A stretch of 64,000 nucleotides of DNA from positions 13,181,206-13,245,205 of the forward strand of contig OZ038453.1 in NCBI GenBank assembly GCA_964036195.1, given 5' to 3'. Positions 11,003 through 20,353 of the stretch are shown here, piece by piece; positions within the stretch are counted from its first letter, which is position 1; each line of letters opens with the position of its first letter. Below the pieces are notes generated by a model. The model was not told where the DNA came from and did not search any database. It was given only the letters and a program-made list of their open reading frames with translations. Origin of the DNA: Sphaerolaimus hirsutus (Eukaryota; Nematoda; Chromadorea; Monhysterida; Sphaerolaimidae). The position numbers and the translations under genes were made by a program.

Positions 11003-11567
11003 TAGGGTGTCAACTTTCCGTTTTCCGTTTTCCGTTTCCGCTTTCCGCAGGCAAATTTTTTTCCGTTTCCGTTTTCCGGCTGCTAAATTTTTTTCCCGTT
11101 TCCGTTTCCGTTTTTCCAGCTCATTTTCCGTTTTCCGGCAAATTTTTTCAGTTTTTCCGCCTTTTTCCGTTTTCTGGTTCAAATGTCTGTTTTTCCAACT
11201 TTTCTCCACTTTCCAGCTCAATTTTCTGTTTTCTGTTTCAGCCAAACTGGTAAAAATGCATGCAGGTTCTCAATGAAGTGAATTTTTCCTATTTCTAGTG
11301 AGATTTCTGCAAATTTTTTGATTCAGGATAAATTTCTGCAAATTTTTTTCCGTTTCCGGCAAAATTTCAGCAAATTTTTTCCGTTTCCGGCATAATTTCA
11401 GCAAATTTTTCCGTTTCCGTTTCCGTTTTCCGACCTTCCATTTTTCCGTTTTCCGTTTTCCGGCAAGTGCAAAAAATTTTCCGTTTCCGTTTCCGTTTTC
11501 CGGCATGTGCAAAAAATTTTCCGTTTCCGTTTCCGTGTTCCGCCAAAAAGTTTTTGTTGACACCCTA
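11003..11567. mobile_element. hAT-like element with exact 8-bp duplication, cggaaa word family
   Basis: The ends are tagggtgtcaac and gttgacaccctа-type inverted repeats (left tagggtgtcaactttcc, right tttttgttgacaccct followed by a). The flanks ctgccccg at 10995-11002 and 11568-11575 are identical. The body is ttccgttttccg words. It inserted into the preceding ctgtaaa repeat. A second copy in the opposite orientation is at 19705-20248. Confidence 0.92.
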
Positions 11568-11836
11568 CTGCCCCGTGCTTCCTTCCCATTCTTAACTGTC
11601 TCGTCATAAAGCCACGATATTGGAAGCTATGGGCGGAATGATTTTATTTATTTAACCATCTTGACCTATGAACAGGGAACAGGGAAATGGACGGGATAGT
11701 TTTTCAGCAGAATTTTCAACTACTTTTTAGTCAATTCATTGTAGATTCAAACAATTTTGCATTATACCCGTTGCGACCACCAAGTAATTATGTTGAACAA
11801 CAGTTTTCCATTAGATCAACCGATTAATTTTACTTA

Positions 11837-12213
11837 CCGTATTTCTTCTAATGGAAGAGTGCCGTTCATATTTTCGCCAGCTATTCAACCTGTCATTCTA
11901 TTGAAGGTTGCCATTCTATTTTTTCGACTATTTTTCACACATTTTTCATCTGAGCAATTTGATGAGCAACATTTTTCAATAATATCTGGTCATCAAGTCA
12001 TACAAACCAAAATATGAAAACAAATAGAGCTTCTAAACCATCAGTTTGAACACATGAAATTATTTCACCATCAATGTTTTTGCACATTTTTGTGTTTGGC
12101 ATATTTCTGTGTTCTTTGCGGCATGCGTTCTACCTGTCCTTTTTTTGGAGGCTGTCGTTTTATTAGATGCTGCCGTTCTATTGGAGGTATGCCTTCTATT
12201 GGAAGAAATACAG
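11837..12213. mobile_element. TA-family MITE, ttctattgga word subfamily
   Basis: The left end ccgtatttcttctaatgga follows TA at 11835-11836. The right end ctattggaagaaatacag is slightly decayed, and its TA is lost. Internal words are tctattggagg and ttctattgaagg. It lies downstream of copy A. Confidence 0.65.
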
Positions 12214-12541
12214 ATTTATTTCACAGGGTTTATCAATAAACCAGAATGGATTGCGTTTGTTAAAAAAATGCTTAGGTACATTTTTAAAGTTAAATAATCT
12301 GCTCAGCACCCAATAGTAAAGACTATGACTGATAGGTTTGTTTTATGTAAATAAAATAAATCGAAGGTAAAATACATGCTAAAAAAACTGTTATCATTCG
12401 GTACTTTTTAGAAAATCGCCGCTCTCTATGTCAAGAGGCGCTTTTCCAGCACTTACTAGATAAAGATTTGAATAATTTGCCATCACATTATTTTTATATT
12501 TTCCCACCTACAACGCGTATTTGGCTCAATGCCAACACGAG

Positions 12542-15500
12542 TCAGTCATCCCAAAACTCCTGGACCCCTGTGCACTGGTCCATGCGCACGAAGGTGTACC
12601 CACTTTTGCGGAACGCGTCGATGACCGCTTGCGTGCTCAAGTGCCAGTTCCGCAAAATGATAAGTAAGAAGTGAAATGGCAAACGCGAAGTAAAAGCGCA
12701 AAGGCGAAGTGAAATGGCAAGTGAATTGGCGAGTGAAATGGCAAAAGCGAAAAAAATTACTTTTTTATTTTTTTGCCAATTCACTTGCCGTTTCACTTCT
12801 CCTTTGCGCTTTTACTTGGCCTTTGCCATTTCACTCCTCATTTTGCGGAACTGGCACCAGAATCGATCTCAGCCAGATGTCGTGTTGCAGGACGATTAGA
12901 CCCTGGCCGTTTGACGCCTCCGATGCGGAGATGCAGTCGTTAATCTGGAAAATGAATACCTAATATTCTTATTGCGGTCATATACGTGTTTGCTTGATCA
13001 ACTTCCCCCTTGAATAATCCTCCCCCCTCGAATAATTCCTCAATGTTAGACGGGTGAGGACAAATTATTCCCCCTGAATCGTTCCCCCTTAAAACATATG
13101 ATCATATTGTTTTGTTCGATTTGAACAAAAATGACATTTTATTTTGTCAAAAACGCATATTTCATAAAAGGACTTGATAAAAATATTCTATTAAATTTTG
13201 ATGAAATAATAAATCCTCCCCTTGAATAGTTCCCCCCTCAAAAAAAGTCTGACGGAATAATAATTCCCCAGGGAAATTGTTCGAGCAAATAAGGTAATTT
13301 GCATTTTTGTAATCAAATAAAACGTTCTGATGGGAAATCACAAATGTCCAACCCGGTTCATAATTTCCTTCTGGACGTACTGCTGGGCCTGTGTTTCAGC
13401 CAGCCCTTTCTCATTGGCCAGCTGGATCCAATGCCAGTCTTTGGCTACCTGGCGCGCCACTCACAATTGTAAACACGATTGTTTTCGACATACACTACCG
13501 GGCAGTGTTGTTAAAATACTGGTACCGTATTACCTCGAAATACCCCCAGGGGGTGTATTATTTCGCCAGCAAAATTTGAGGGGGGGATAATGCGAGGGGG
13601 GGGGTTATTCGAGGGGGGTCTATTCGCCATAAATTTTCGGCAATTCCCCATACGCAGACGTAGAAAAATCTAACAATTACATAGATGTATATCTGTTTAT
13701 AGGCATATATAACTGTATATACCGTATTTGCTTGAATAATCCCCCTGGGGGATTATTTTTTCATCAGACTTTTTTGAGGGGGGGATTATTCGAGGGGGGG
13801 AATTATTCAAGGGGAGGAATTATTATTTCGTCAGAATTCTCAAGCATGTTCCCATAAACTCATTTGACAAAACATGCTTAATTTACACAATAACATGCTA
13901 TTCTTGTCCAAATTAGGCATAAAAAATTGATCGTATGCCTTGAGGGGGGGATTATTCGAGGGGGGAATTATTTTTTCCTCACTCATCTTTAACGATGGCA
14001 AAAAAAGATTTGAAAATTCGAAAATATTTTCGAATTTTCGAATTTTTTCGGAATTTTCGAATTTTTATTCCACCACTGGAAAAAACACTTAAAAATCGAT
14101 GTTTTTTTGAAAAAATTCGAAAATAGTTTTCGAATTTTTCAGGGAATTCAAGGACAAAAAACACACTATTCGGTTCTATGTGCTAAATCGATCGATAATT
14201 GATACGCGGTGCATCTGAAAAAGTCTATCGAAACGAAAAAAAACGTCAATGAACATTGAAATGACATCTGTGGCAGACCCAAAGCTGGAATCGGGGAAGG
14301 CATTTTAGGGGGTGGGTGCACCAGACTTTGTGTCACCCCATTCTGTTGCATGTCAACCAAATTGTTTTGCTTCCTTGAATCGTCCCCCAATCCCAAGAAG
14401 GGGGGTCGATAAAAAGGTGTTGACTTTACATTACCGATCTGGCTAGTTGACATTAGCTTAATAACTCGGCCATTTCTTGGCCGATTAGGACTGTTAAATA
14501 CTTAAAATGATCTGCACAACCTTTAGATTCCATTTTTGATGCTGGATTAGTGATGTATAAATTCATTATGCCAAGTTGACGCAGTATTTCAATGTGTGAA
14601 ATAAATTTTTCTGGGGGGGGGGGGGTATTTTTTGTCAGTGATTTTTTAGGGGACTTATTCGAGGGGGACTTATTCAACAATTAATTGTAAATATATAGAT
14701 GAAAATCACATAAATACAGGGTCAAATTGCATAAAAATTTTGCAATTACATAATCAGCAAATGTACAACAGAATGGAATGACACAAAAGTCTGGTGGACC
14801 CCCCCCCCCATAACAGCCACCCACAATTCCGGCTATGGGCAGACCCGGTCACATTGAAGAATGAACAGGAATGCTCCGAGCAGCCATAAATATTTCAACA
14901 TTACTACTTAAAAGCTTAAAAAAGCTTTTAAGACAATATTTTTCTAAAAAATTCGAAAAGTATGTAAAAAAATTCGAAAATTACCCAAAAAAATTCGAAA
15001 ATTGCCCAAAAAGATTCGAAAATTCGAAAATTAAATTTGAAATTCGAAAATTAATTTGAGGAAAAATTCGAAAATTCATTTTTGAAAAAACACTTAAAAA
15101 TTTAAATACTTTTTTCGGAGGGTTTGCCATCGTTACTCATCTTACAGGGGGGGGGGGGGTTATTCGAGTGGCGGAATTATTCAAGGGGGGAATTATTCAA
15201 GCAAATACGGTACACATAAACCCTTCCCTAACGTGACTTAGCCATCACTTTTAACGTGTGTTCTGCATTGTACAGATCACAAACTACGGTTTTTGTCATG
15301 TACGTTCTCTTTACACTCAATTTTAGGGGGGGGGGTATTTCGAGGGGGGTTTATTATTACCTCAGCCGAATTTTAGGGGGGTATTTCGAGGGGGGGTTTA
15401 ATTCAAGGGGGGGGGAATAATTTAAGGTAATACGGTATTTTTAGAAAACGTAAACGTAAACGTAAATACCTTTTGCAAATTAAAAGTATAATAGTAATAC

Positions 15501-18135
15501 GTAAGGTATTTTGAAAATGCCAAGGAATACGTATAAAAAAACGTAAACGTAACAAGTAGTATTCGCCATTGTACTTTGGAAAATACCATTATTTTCACAT
15601 TCCAAATCAGACTATCTGCAGCGTTTTTTGGACACCCCTTCCCAATCTGTCACTGGGTGTTGATGGCTGCTCAACTGGAGGCACTCTGACCCTGTAAAAT
15701 GCCCTGTAAAATGTCAAATGTCATGCAAAGTGTCAAAAGTTATGGAAAATGTGCTGCAAAATGGCAAACGTATGTTTTTTAACACAAATGCCTTTTAACA
15801 CAGGGGTGTTTCGAAATTACCCCGGGGGTATCTCGAGGTGATGTGGCACCTATTCAAGTCCTAAGACTTAGTGATGAAAAAGCGCCAGCACTTTGGCGCC
15901 AAGCGCCATGTCTTTTTTCCAGACTCCAGCGCCAAGCGCCAGCGCAAAACGTTTTGTTCCTGGCGCCACGCAAAAATAGCGCCAAGCGCCATGGCGCTTT
16001 TCATAGCTGTGGCGCCAAGCGGCAATGGCGCCACAGCAAACTAGCGTCAAGAGCGCCATTAAACGTTTTCCTCTGGCGCTAGCGCCATGGCGCTTTTCCA
16101 TCACCAGCTAAGACATAGCCAGTGAAACACAACATAGTTTTCTGAATTTAGTTGGCAGCGGCTAGAGCACGCAGGTGGCCATGCCGATCTGCAGACCGCT
16201 CACAGAGAGCAATCCCTGGGAATCCTTCTTGAAATACGCTGGCCGGTAGTGCCGCACCCTGCGCAGGGTGTGATTTTCATAGGTAGTTGCTAAAACGTTT
16301 ACTCAAAAGTATGTATACTCGAGTACCGGTACTCACCTTAACGGCACTGGCCTTAACGCATAGGTACATTGTGAAAGTACGCGCGAGTACAAAAAGCGTA
16401 CTTTGAGGGGCATTTACAGCATAAATAGCAGTGAAAGAGAGCACTGAAACATAGAAATGAACTTGAAAATGCGTGAAATACTCTTTTGAGACATACCGTT
16501 TGTTTGTTAGTTTGTAGATCATCTGTGTAGACGAGAAGATCTCCCAGCCGACCTGAGTACGCATTTCTTATTTCCATTAAATATTCAAAGTATAAACTTT
16601 CAATGTACCGTATTTGCTTGAAAAATTCTCCATGTTCTCCCCAAAAAATTATTCTCCCCTTGAATACCCCCCCCTTTTAACGCATATTATCACTTTTTAT
16701 GTCAGCATGTTGTTGTTTAAAAAAAGCATGTCTGTGGAATTGTTGATAGAAACATGCACGAATATTTTGACGAAAAAATAAGTCCTCCCCTTGAATAATT
16801 CCCCCTCGAATAGTCATCTCTTCCAAAGGTTTGACGTAAAATAATTCCCCTGGGGAATTATTCGAGCAAGTACGGTATTTAAAATACATGTGGTAAACGA
16901 TACCTGATTCACATCATGAAGCCTTTCGAAATCCGCATGCTTCATTCCGTGTGCGCCTATCATGTGCCCCTCCGCGCGCATTCTCTCAAGCGATTTATGT
17001 CTTTCACTCGACTTCAAGTTATCGCCCAGGAGGTAAAAGGTGGCGCTGATCTTGTTGTCGCTGTCACAATATTTTTCATCTCTTGCTGAGACCACTGAAA
17101 TCTTCCGGGACCGGGGCCGGGACCGCAACTGTCTTTATTAAATGTCTGGACCGGGACTGCCCCAGTCCCAACCTTTCGTCGAACCAGGCACTTCACATCA
17201 CAGACACATGTGTCACCACGCTGCACAATGTTTGTGAAGTGTCTTCATTGTGTCAGCGTCGGGAAGCGCGCTTCACGAAATGGCGGGCTTCGTGAAGCTT
17301 GGTGAAGCGAGTGGAAGACAGTTCACCGAAAACTTCGTGAAGGGTGTCGAAGTGAGTGGAAGTGTCTTCACAGGGCGTGGAATTCGAACACGAATTTTAG
17401 ATAAATTACTACAAAATTTAAACACTTTTCTGAGACAGTTTGCCATCGTTACACTTTGCATGACATTTTACATGACATTTGATGCTTTTCTGTACAGCGT
17501 CGGCAGTGCGGCGGTGACTGCCCCTTTTTCGTAATGTCAAATTTGGAACTTTAGCGTCAAAACAGAAAAAAATTGAAAAGCAGCCCACAACAAGCCCAAA
17601 CACAAAACTGCAGTTTGTGAACTTGTCGACTTGAAAATTACCGTATTACCTCGAAATACTCCCATCCATGGGGGTTCATTATTTCGCCAGCAAAATTTGA
17701 GGGGGGTTAATTCGAGGGGGGTTTTTTCAAGGGGGGATAATTCGAAGTAATACGGTAGGTAGAGGACTCCACTGTATTTATGTCAGACGCGCCGCTATCA
17801 ATCGATTTTTTGACAGTCAATTAAACTGGAACTTTTCGCCGAAAAGCTTACCGTAATATGTCCAGTAAAAGGCTCGTATTTTCCCCTGGGCCATCGTCAA
17901 ATGTCAGCGCCACCGTCCAGGGATCCTTACAGCGATACGCAAAATTTTTGCCTCCGAAAAATGTTTTACTTGGCACGATGCCCATCCAAATAAGCCCCTG
18001 CGCCGTGAACAGCGGGTTCCAGGGCCAAATTAGTGCAGTTATCCATGACCAGAATATTACGGTAAAAAATGTCAGCACGCATAGAATTGTTAAGATTGCA
18101 ACAAAACGTATGACCGATGCCTTTTTTCGGTGCAT
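12542..18135 (-). CDS. Polysaccharide deacetylase (NodB/CE4), copy A; probably defective at the last intron
   Basis: Exons on minus: 18135-17852, 17060-16904, 16552-16497, 16258-16171, 13448-13353, 12944-12874, 12635-12542. If the last two are joined the protein is 281 aa. It starts MHRKKASVIRF, followed by a 25-residue hydrophobic anchor, then TFDDGP, GAHGMKH, RHYRPAY, AKDWHW and GLIVLQHD, the five NodB motifs in order. CE4 enzymes remove acetyl groups from N-acetylglucosamine polymers such as chitin using a bound metal. The anchor suggests a type II membrane enzyme facing the lumen or cell surface; this is inferred. The first five introns are GT-AG. After exon 6 the expected gt is gc (ATCTG|gctgag), because most of intron 6 was deleted and a 217-bp MITE now occupies it. 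Only rare GC-AG splicing would keep the frame. The coding frame itself has no stop. Confidence 0.78.
12641..12857. mobile_element. MITE of the ggccagttccgc family inside the last intron of copy A
   Basis: The ends are gtgccagttccgcaaaat and attttgcggaactggcac. The flanks are CAA (12638-12640) and CAG (12858-12860). The empty site in copy B (gtgctcagaatcg) shows the target was CAG, so one flank has mutated. The body is gaagtgaaatggcaa words and complements. It replaces the polypyrimidine region directly before exon 7. Confidence 0.85.
12983..13303. mobile_element. TA-family MITE, ttgaataattcccc subfamily, worn ends
   Basis: It runs from about gtgtttgcttgatcaact to ttcgagcaaataaggta. Internal words are cccccttgaataatcc, cctcgaataattcc and ccccttgaatagttcccc. 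The core (attttgtcaaaaacgc) resembles the core at 43260-43330. It lies in intron 5 of copy A. Confidence 0.6.
13722..15210. mobile_element. Middle nested element: TA-family MITE, ccgtatttgcttgaat subfamily
   Basis: The ends are ccgtatttgcttgaataatc and attcaagcaaatacgg, flanked by TA (13720-13721, 15211-15212). The body has gggggattattcgagg words. It is interrupted by the hAT-like element 13990-15135. Confidence 0.87.
13990..15135. mobile_element. Innermost nested hAT-like element with exact 8-bp duplication
   Basis: The ends are taacgatggcaaaaaaag and gggtttgccatcgtta. The flanks ctcatctt at 13982-13989 and 15136-15143 are identical. It is colinear with 4109-5366: attcgaaaa words at both ends, the same core, and a piece of TA-family MITE near 14610-14680. 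The core frames lack transposase similarity. Confidence 0.9.
15436..15840. repeat. aaacgtaaacgtaaata word element, truncated, with a ctgtaaaatg insert
   Basis: Positions 15440-15600 match the left part of 24688-25641 and 56135-57025 (gtatttttagaaaacg, aacgtaaacgtaaataccttttgcaaa). Positions 15680-15800 hold the ctgtaaaatgccctgtaaaatg repeat at the same relative place as in those copies. The terminal cagagttg ends are missing. Confidence 0.6.
15868..16106. mobile_element. hAT-like MITE, gcgcca family, in intron 4 of copy A
   Basis: The left end is (t)tagtgatgaaaaagcgcc and the right end is ggcgcttttccatcacca. The flanks cctaagac (15860-15867) and gctaagac (16107-16114) match at 7 of 8. The body is gcgccaagcgcca words in both orientations. 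Confidence 0.8.
16608..16875. mobile_element. TA-flanked MITE, ccgtatttgcttgaa subfamily, in intron 2 of copy A
   Basis: It runs from ccgtatttgcttgaaaaat to ttcgagcaagtacgg, with TA at both borders. Internal words are ccccttgaatac and ccctcgaatagtc. The core resembles 12983-13303. Confidence 0.8.
17095..17460. repeat. gggaccg and cttcgtgaag word arrays ending in a hAT-type terminus
   Basis: Positions 17100-17165 are gggaccggggccggg-like words. Positions 17190-17370 are cttcacgaaa/cttcgtgaag words in both orientations. Positions 17380-17455 end gtttgccatcgtta, the right terminus of the taacgatggcaaa family. No matching left end was found. This is intron 1 of copy A. Confidence 0.5.
17641..17755. 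mobile_element. Minimal 115-bp TA-flanked MITE
   Basis: It runs from ccgtattacctcgaaatact to attcgaagtaatacgg, with TA on both sides. Almost nothing but terminal repeat words and gccagcaaaattt remains. Confidence 0.85.
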
Positions 18136-18346
18136 TTTCAGCAATTTTTCGGTCCACGGATTTAGCAATTCATTGAGTCGGAATGAATATGCCTATGATT
18201 ATTGAGATGAAATCAACAAATATTCGGCTGAAAGGAACGGAAATGACTTCACACAATCGGAATTTAAATACACTCCCAAGAGAATATTGGATTTTACTTT
18301 TTACGTTTTTACTTTTAATGACTGTGGATCAAAGCAAAAATCACTA

Positions 18347-19041
18347 CCGTATTTCCTCGAATTACCCCCGGGTTTTTTTTTCAGAGTGAAAATTTTGAGA
18401 GAAAAATGTGAAAAATGCAACAATAACCACCATTTATAAGTTTTCACAGCCTTATAAATGGATGTACCGTATTTCCTCGAAATACCCCCCCCTTGAAATA
18501 CCCCCCCCCCTCGTTTGACCCCCCCCCTCTAGAGACCACTATGAAACAATCACCCCCCCCTCGAAATACCCCCCCCCAAATTGAGTGTAAAGGGAACGTA
18601 CATGACAATAACTGTAGTTTGTGTTCTGTGTACTGCAGAACACACGTTAAAACAATGTCGGTGTCACGTTAGAACAGTGTACATACCATCTACATACTAA
18701 TATTAGTCTACAGAACCTTATAAATGGCGGTTTTTGTTGCATTTTTCGACGTCTGCGTACGTTTCAGACGACAATTTCGTACTTGGTTTTCAAAAATTTT
18801 CTTGTGAAACAATAACCCCCCCCCCTCGAAATACCCCCCCCCCCTCGTTTAACCCCCCCCCTGTCGGGACCACTATGAAACAATCACCCCCCGGGGGGTA
18901 TTTCGAGGAAATACGGTAGATGGTATAAACGATGTTCTAACGTAACACAGTAAGTGTTTTGAACGTCTGTTTTGCATTTCCCGGACCACAAATTCATAGT
19001 GCCCATTTTGAGGGGGGGGGGGGTATTTCGAGGAAATACGG
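18347..19041. mobile_element. TA-flanked MITE (ccgtatttcctcgaatta) with a nested relative
   Basis: The left end ccgtatttcctcgaattacc follows TA at 18345-18346. The right end ttcgaggaaatacgg precedes TA at 19042. Without the nested element it is about 245 bp, and it matches 37183-37439, which reads gatgTAgatggtataaa straight through. Confidence 0.85.
18467..18916. mobile_element. Nested TA-flanked MITE, ccgtatttcctcgaaatacc subfamily
   Basis: The ends are ccgtatttcctcgaaatacc and gtatttcgaggaaatacgg, with TA at 18465-18466 and 18917-18918. The body has repeated cctcgaaataccccccc blocks, long C runs and a gaacacacgttaaaac core shared with 42060-42180. Confidence 0.85.
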
Positions 19042-19375
19042 TAGTTATTAAAAATTATTCGTCAGGTTTTTCTGAGTCTGCGGCGCCATGTACTTAGTGT
19101 ATGAATTTCTACGCGTTTTTTACTAAAATGACATCGTATTTCGAATTTCTTTCAAACATTGAAGTAGAGTTTTTGGATCCTTTTTTGCGTCCGTTTTCGT
19201 GATAGCGTTTTCGTGACTATTCGTTGATGTTTTCGTTTGCTTATTGGTCAAAACAATTCCACTATCAGTGTTGTGTTCCACTAATTGCTCAACGTACTTT
19301 TTCTACAGAGTTAATGGGTCGTTCATTCATCAGCACTCAACTAGCATAGCGGCAAAAAGTTGCTATTGTCAACAC
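19042..19375. other. Unassigned intergenic sequence between units A and B
   Basis: No coding exon or element edge is identified. It includes gcgttttcgtgac-type short repeats near 19190-19220. Confidence 0.35.
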
Positions 19376-19473
19376 TAGTGATGTAAAAGCGCCATGGCGT
19401 ATGGCGCTGGCGTGCCGGAAAACGCCATGACGCCTGGCCTGGCGCCAAAGCCCTGGCGCTTTTTACTTCACTA
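19376..19473. mobile_element. 98-bp hAT-like MITE, gcgcca family
   Basis: The ends are tagtgatgtaaaagcgcc and ggcgctttttacttcacta. The flanks gtcaacac (19368-19375) and ttcaagac (19474-19481) match at 6 of 8. It is little more than its two terminal repeats. Confidence 0.75.
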
Positions 19474-19704
19474 TTCAAGACCTGAATACACGTATCGCTC
19501 AAATATCGCTCCAGCATCCTCTAAATATAAAATATTACCGAACATTTTAGAAATTACTTTGACAGTTTACTGGCTGTGGGACTGGCTACAGTCCGCTAAT
19601 CGTTAAATTCTACATGTTTCTAATTCTAATAAATCTAAAGATCTTAGAGAACGTTTATTGGATGTATATACCCGTTGCAAGCACCATTATCAGTGCATCA
19701 CAAG

Positions 19705-20248
19705 TAGGGTGTCAACAAAAACTTTTTGGCGGAAAACGGAAACGGAAACGGAAAAAAATTTACACTTGCCGGAAAACGGAAACGGAAACGGAAAAAAATT
19801 TGCACCTGCCGGAAAACGGAAAAAAGAAAGGCCGGAAAACGGAAACGGAAACGGAAAAATTTGCTGAAATTATGCCGGAAACGGAAAAAATTTGCTGAAA
19901 TTTTGCCGGAAACGGAAAAAAATTGCAGAAATTTACCCAGAAATCAAAAAATTTGCAGAAATCTTGCTAGAAATAGAAACAGTTCACATAATTGAGAACC
20001 TGCATGCATGTTTACCAGTTTGGCTGAAACAGAAAACAGAGAATTGAGTCAGAAAATGGAAAAAGGTTGGAAAAACAGACAATTGAGCCGGAAAACTTAG
20101 CCTGAAATTTTAGCCGGAAAACGGAAAACTAGCCGGAAAAACAGAAACGGAAACGGAAAAAAAATTTAGCAGCCGGAAAACGGAAACGGAAACGGAAAAA
20201 AATTTGCCTGCGGAAAGCGGAAACGGAAAACGGAAAGTTGGCACCCTA
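19705..20248. mobile_element. hAT-like element with exact 8-bp duplication, cggaaa word family
   Basis: It starts tagggtgtcaacaaaaac and ends gttggcaccctа-like (gaaagttggcaccct then a). The flanks atcacaag at 19697-19704 and 20249-20256 are identical. The body is ggaaaacggaaacgg words, reverse-oriented relative to 11003-11567. It lies about 100 bp past the stop codon of copy B. Confidence 0.92.
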
Positions 20249-20353
20249 ATCACAAGCACTCTTCCACGAAGACTAAAAAGCATGACCAGGATTCCTTCCC
20301 GAATTGAAAGCCGCAAAATGCGTTCCTGGCTCAGTGCCAATTTCCAACCAGGG

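Larger units (their letters stand above)
13525..15435. mobile_element. Outermost of three nested elements: TA-family MITE
   Basis: It starts ccgtattacctcgaaatac after TA (13523-13524) and ends ggtaatacgg before TA (15436-15437). Its own sequence is about 420 bp once the nested element 13722-15210 is removed. The copy at 51440-51848 is the same element without the insertion, and reads ctgtatatacacaaaaaacc across the site. Confidence 0.85.
11568..18180 (-). repeat. Tandem unit A (deacetylase copy A and flanks)
   Basis: From about 11755 (tatacccgttgcgaccacc) to about 18140 this block is colinear with unit B (from 19670, tatacccgttgcaagcacc) and unit C (from 38107). All seven exons have the same order and spacing logic. 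The introns differ mainly by transposon insertions. Upstream similarity to B and C stops soon after exon 1. Confidence 0.75.

Noticed and set aside
10960..11607. Frames rich in RKRK/TETE or FPFSV, here and at 19614-20415
   Set aside because: These are products of the cggaaa/ttccg word arrays between exact 8-bp duplications, not coding sequence.
16677..17226. Frames overlapping deacetylase exon 2 in other registers (also 23270, 38032, 40434)
   Set aside because: They are shadows; only the phase-consistent exon frames preserve NodB motifs.
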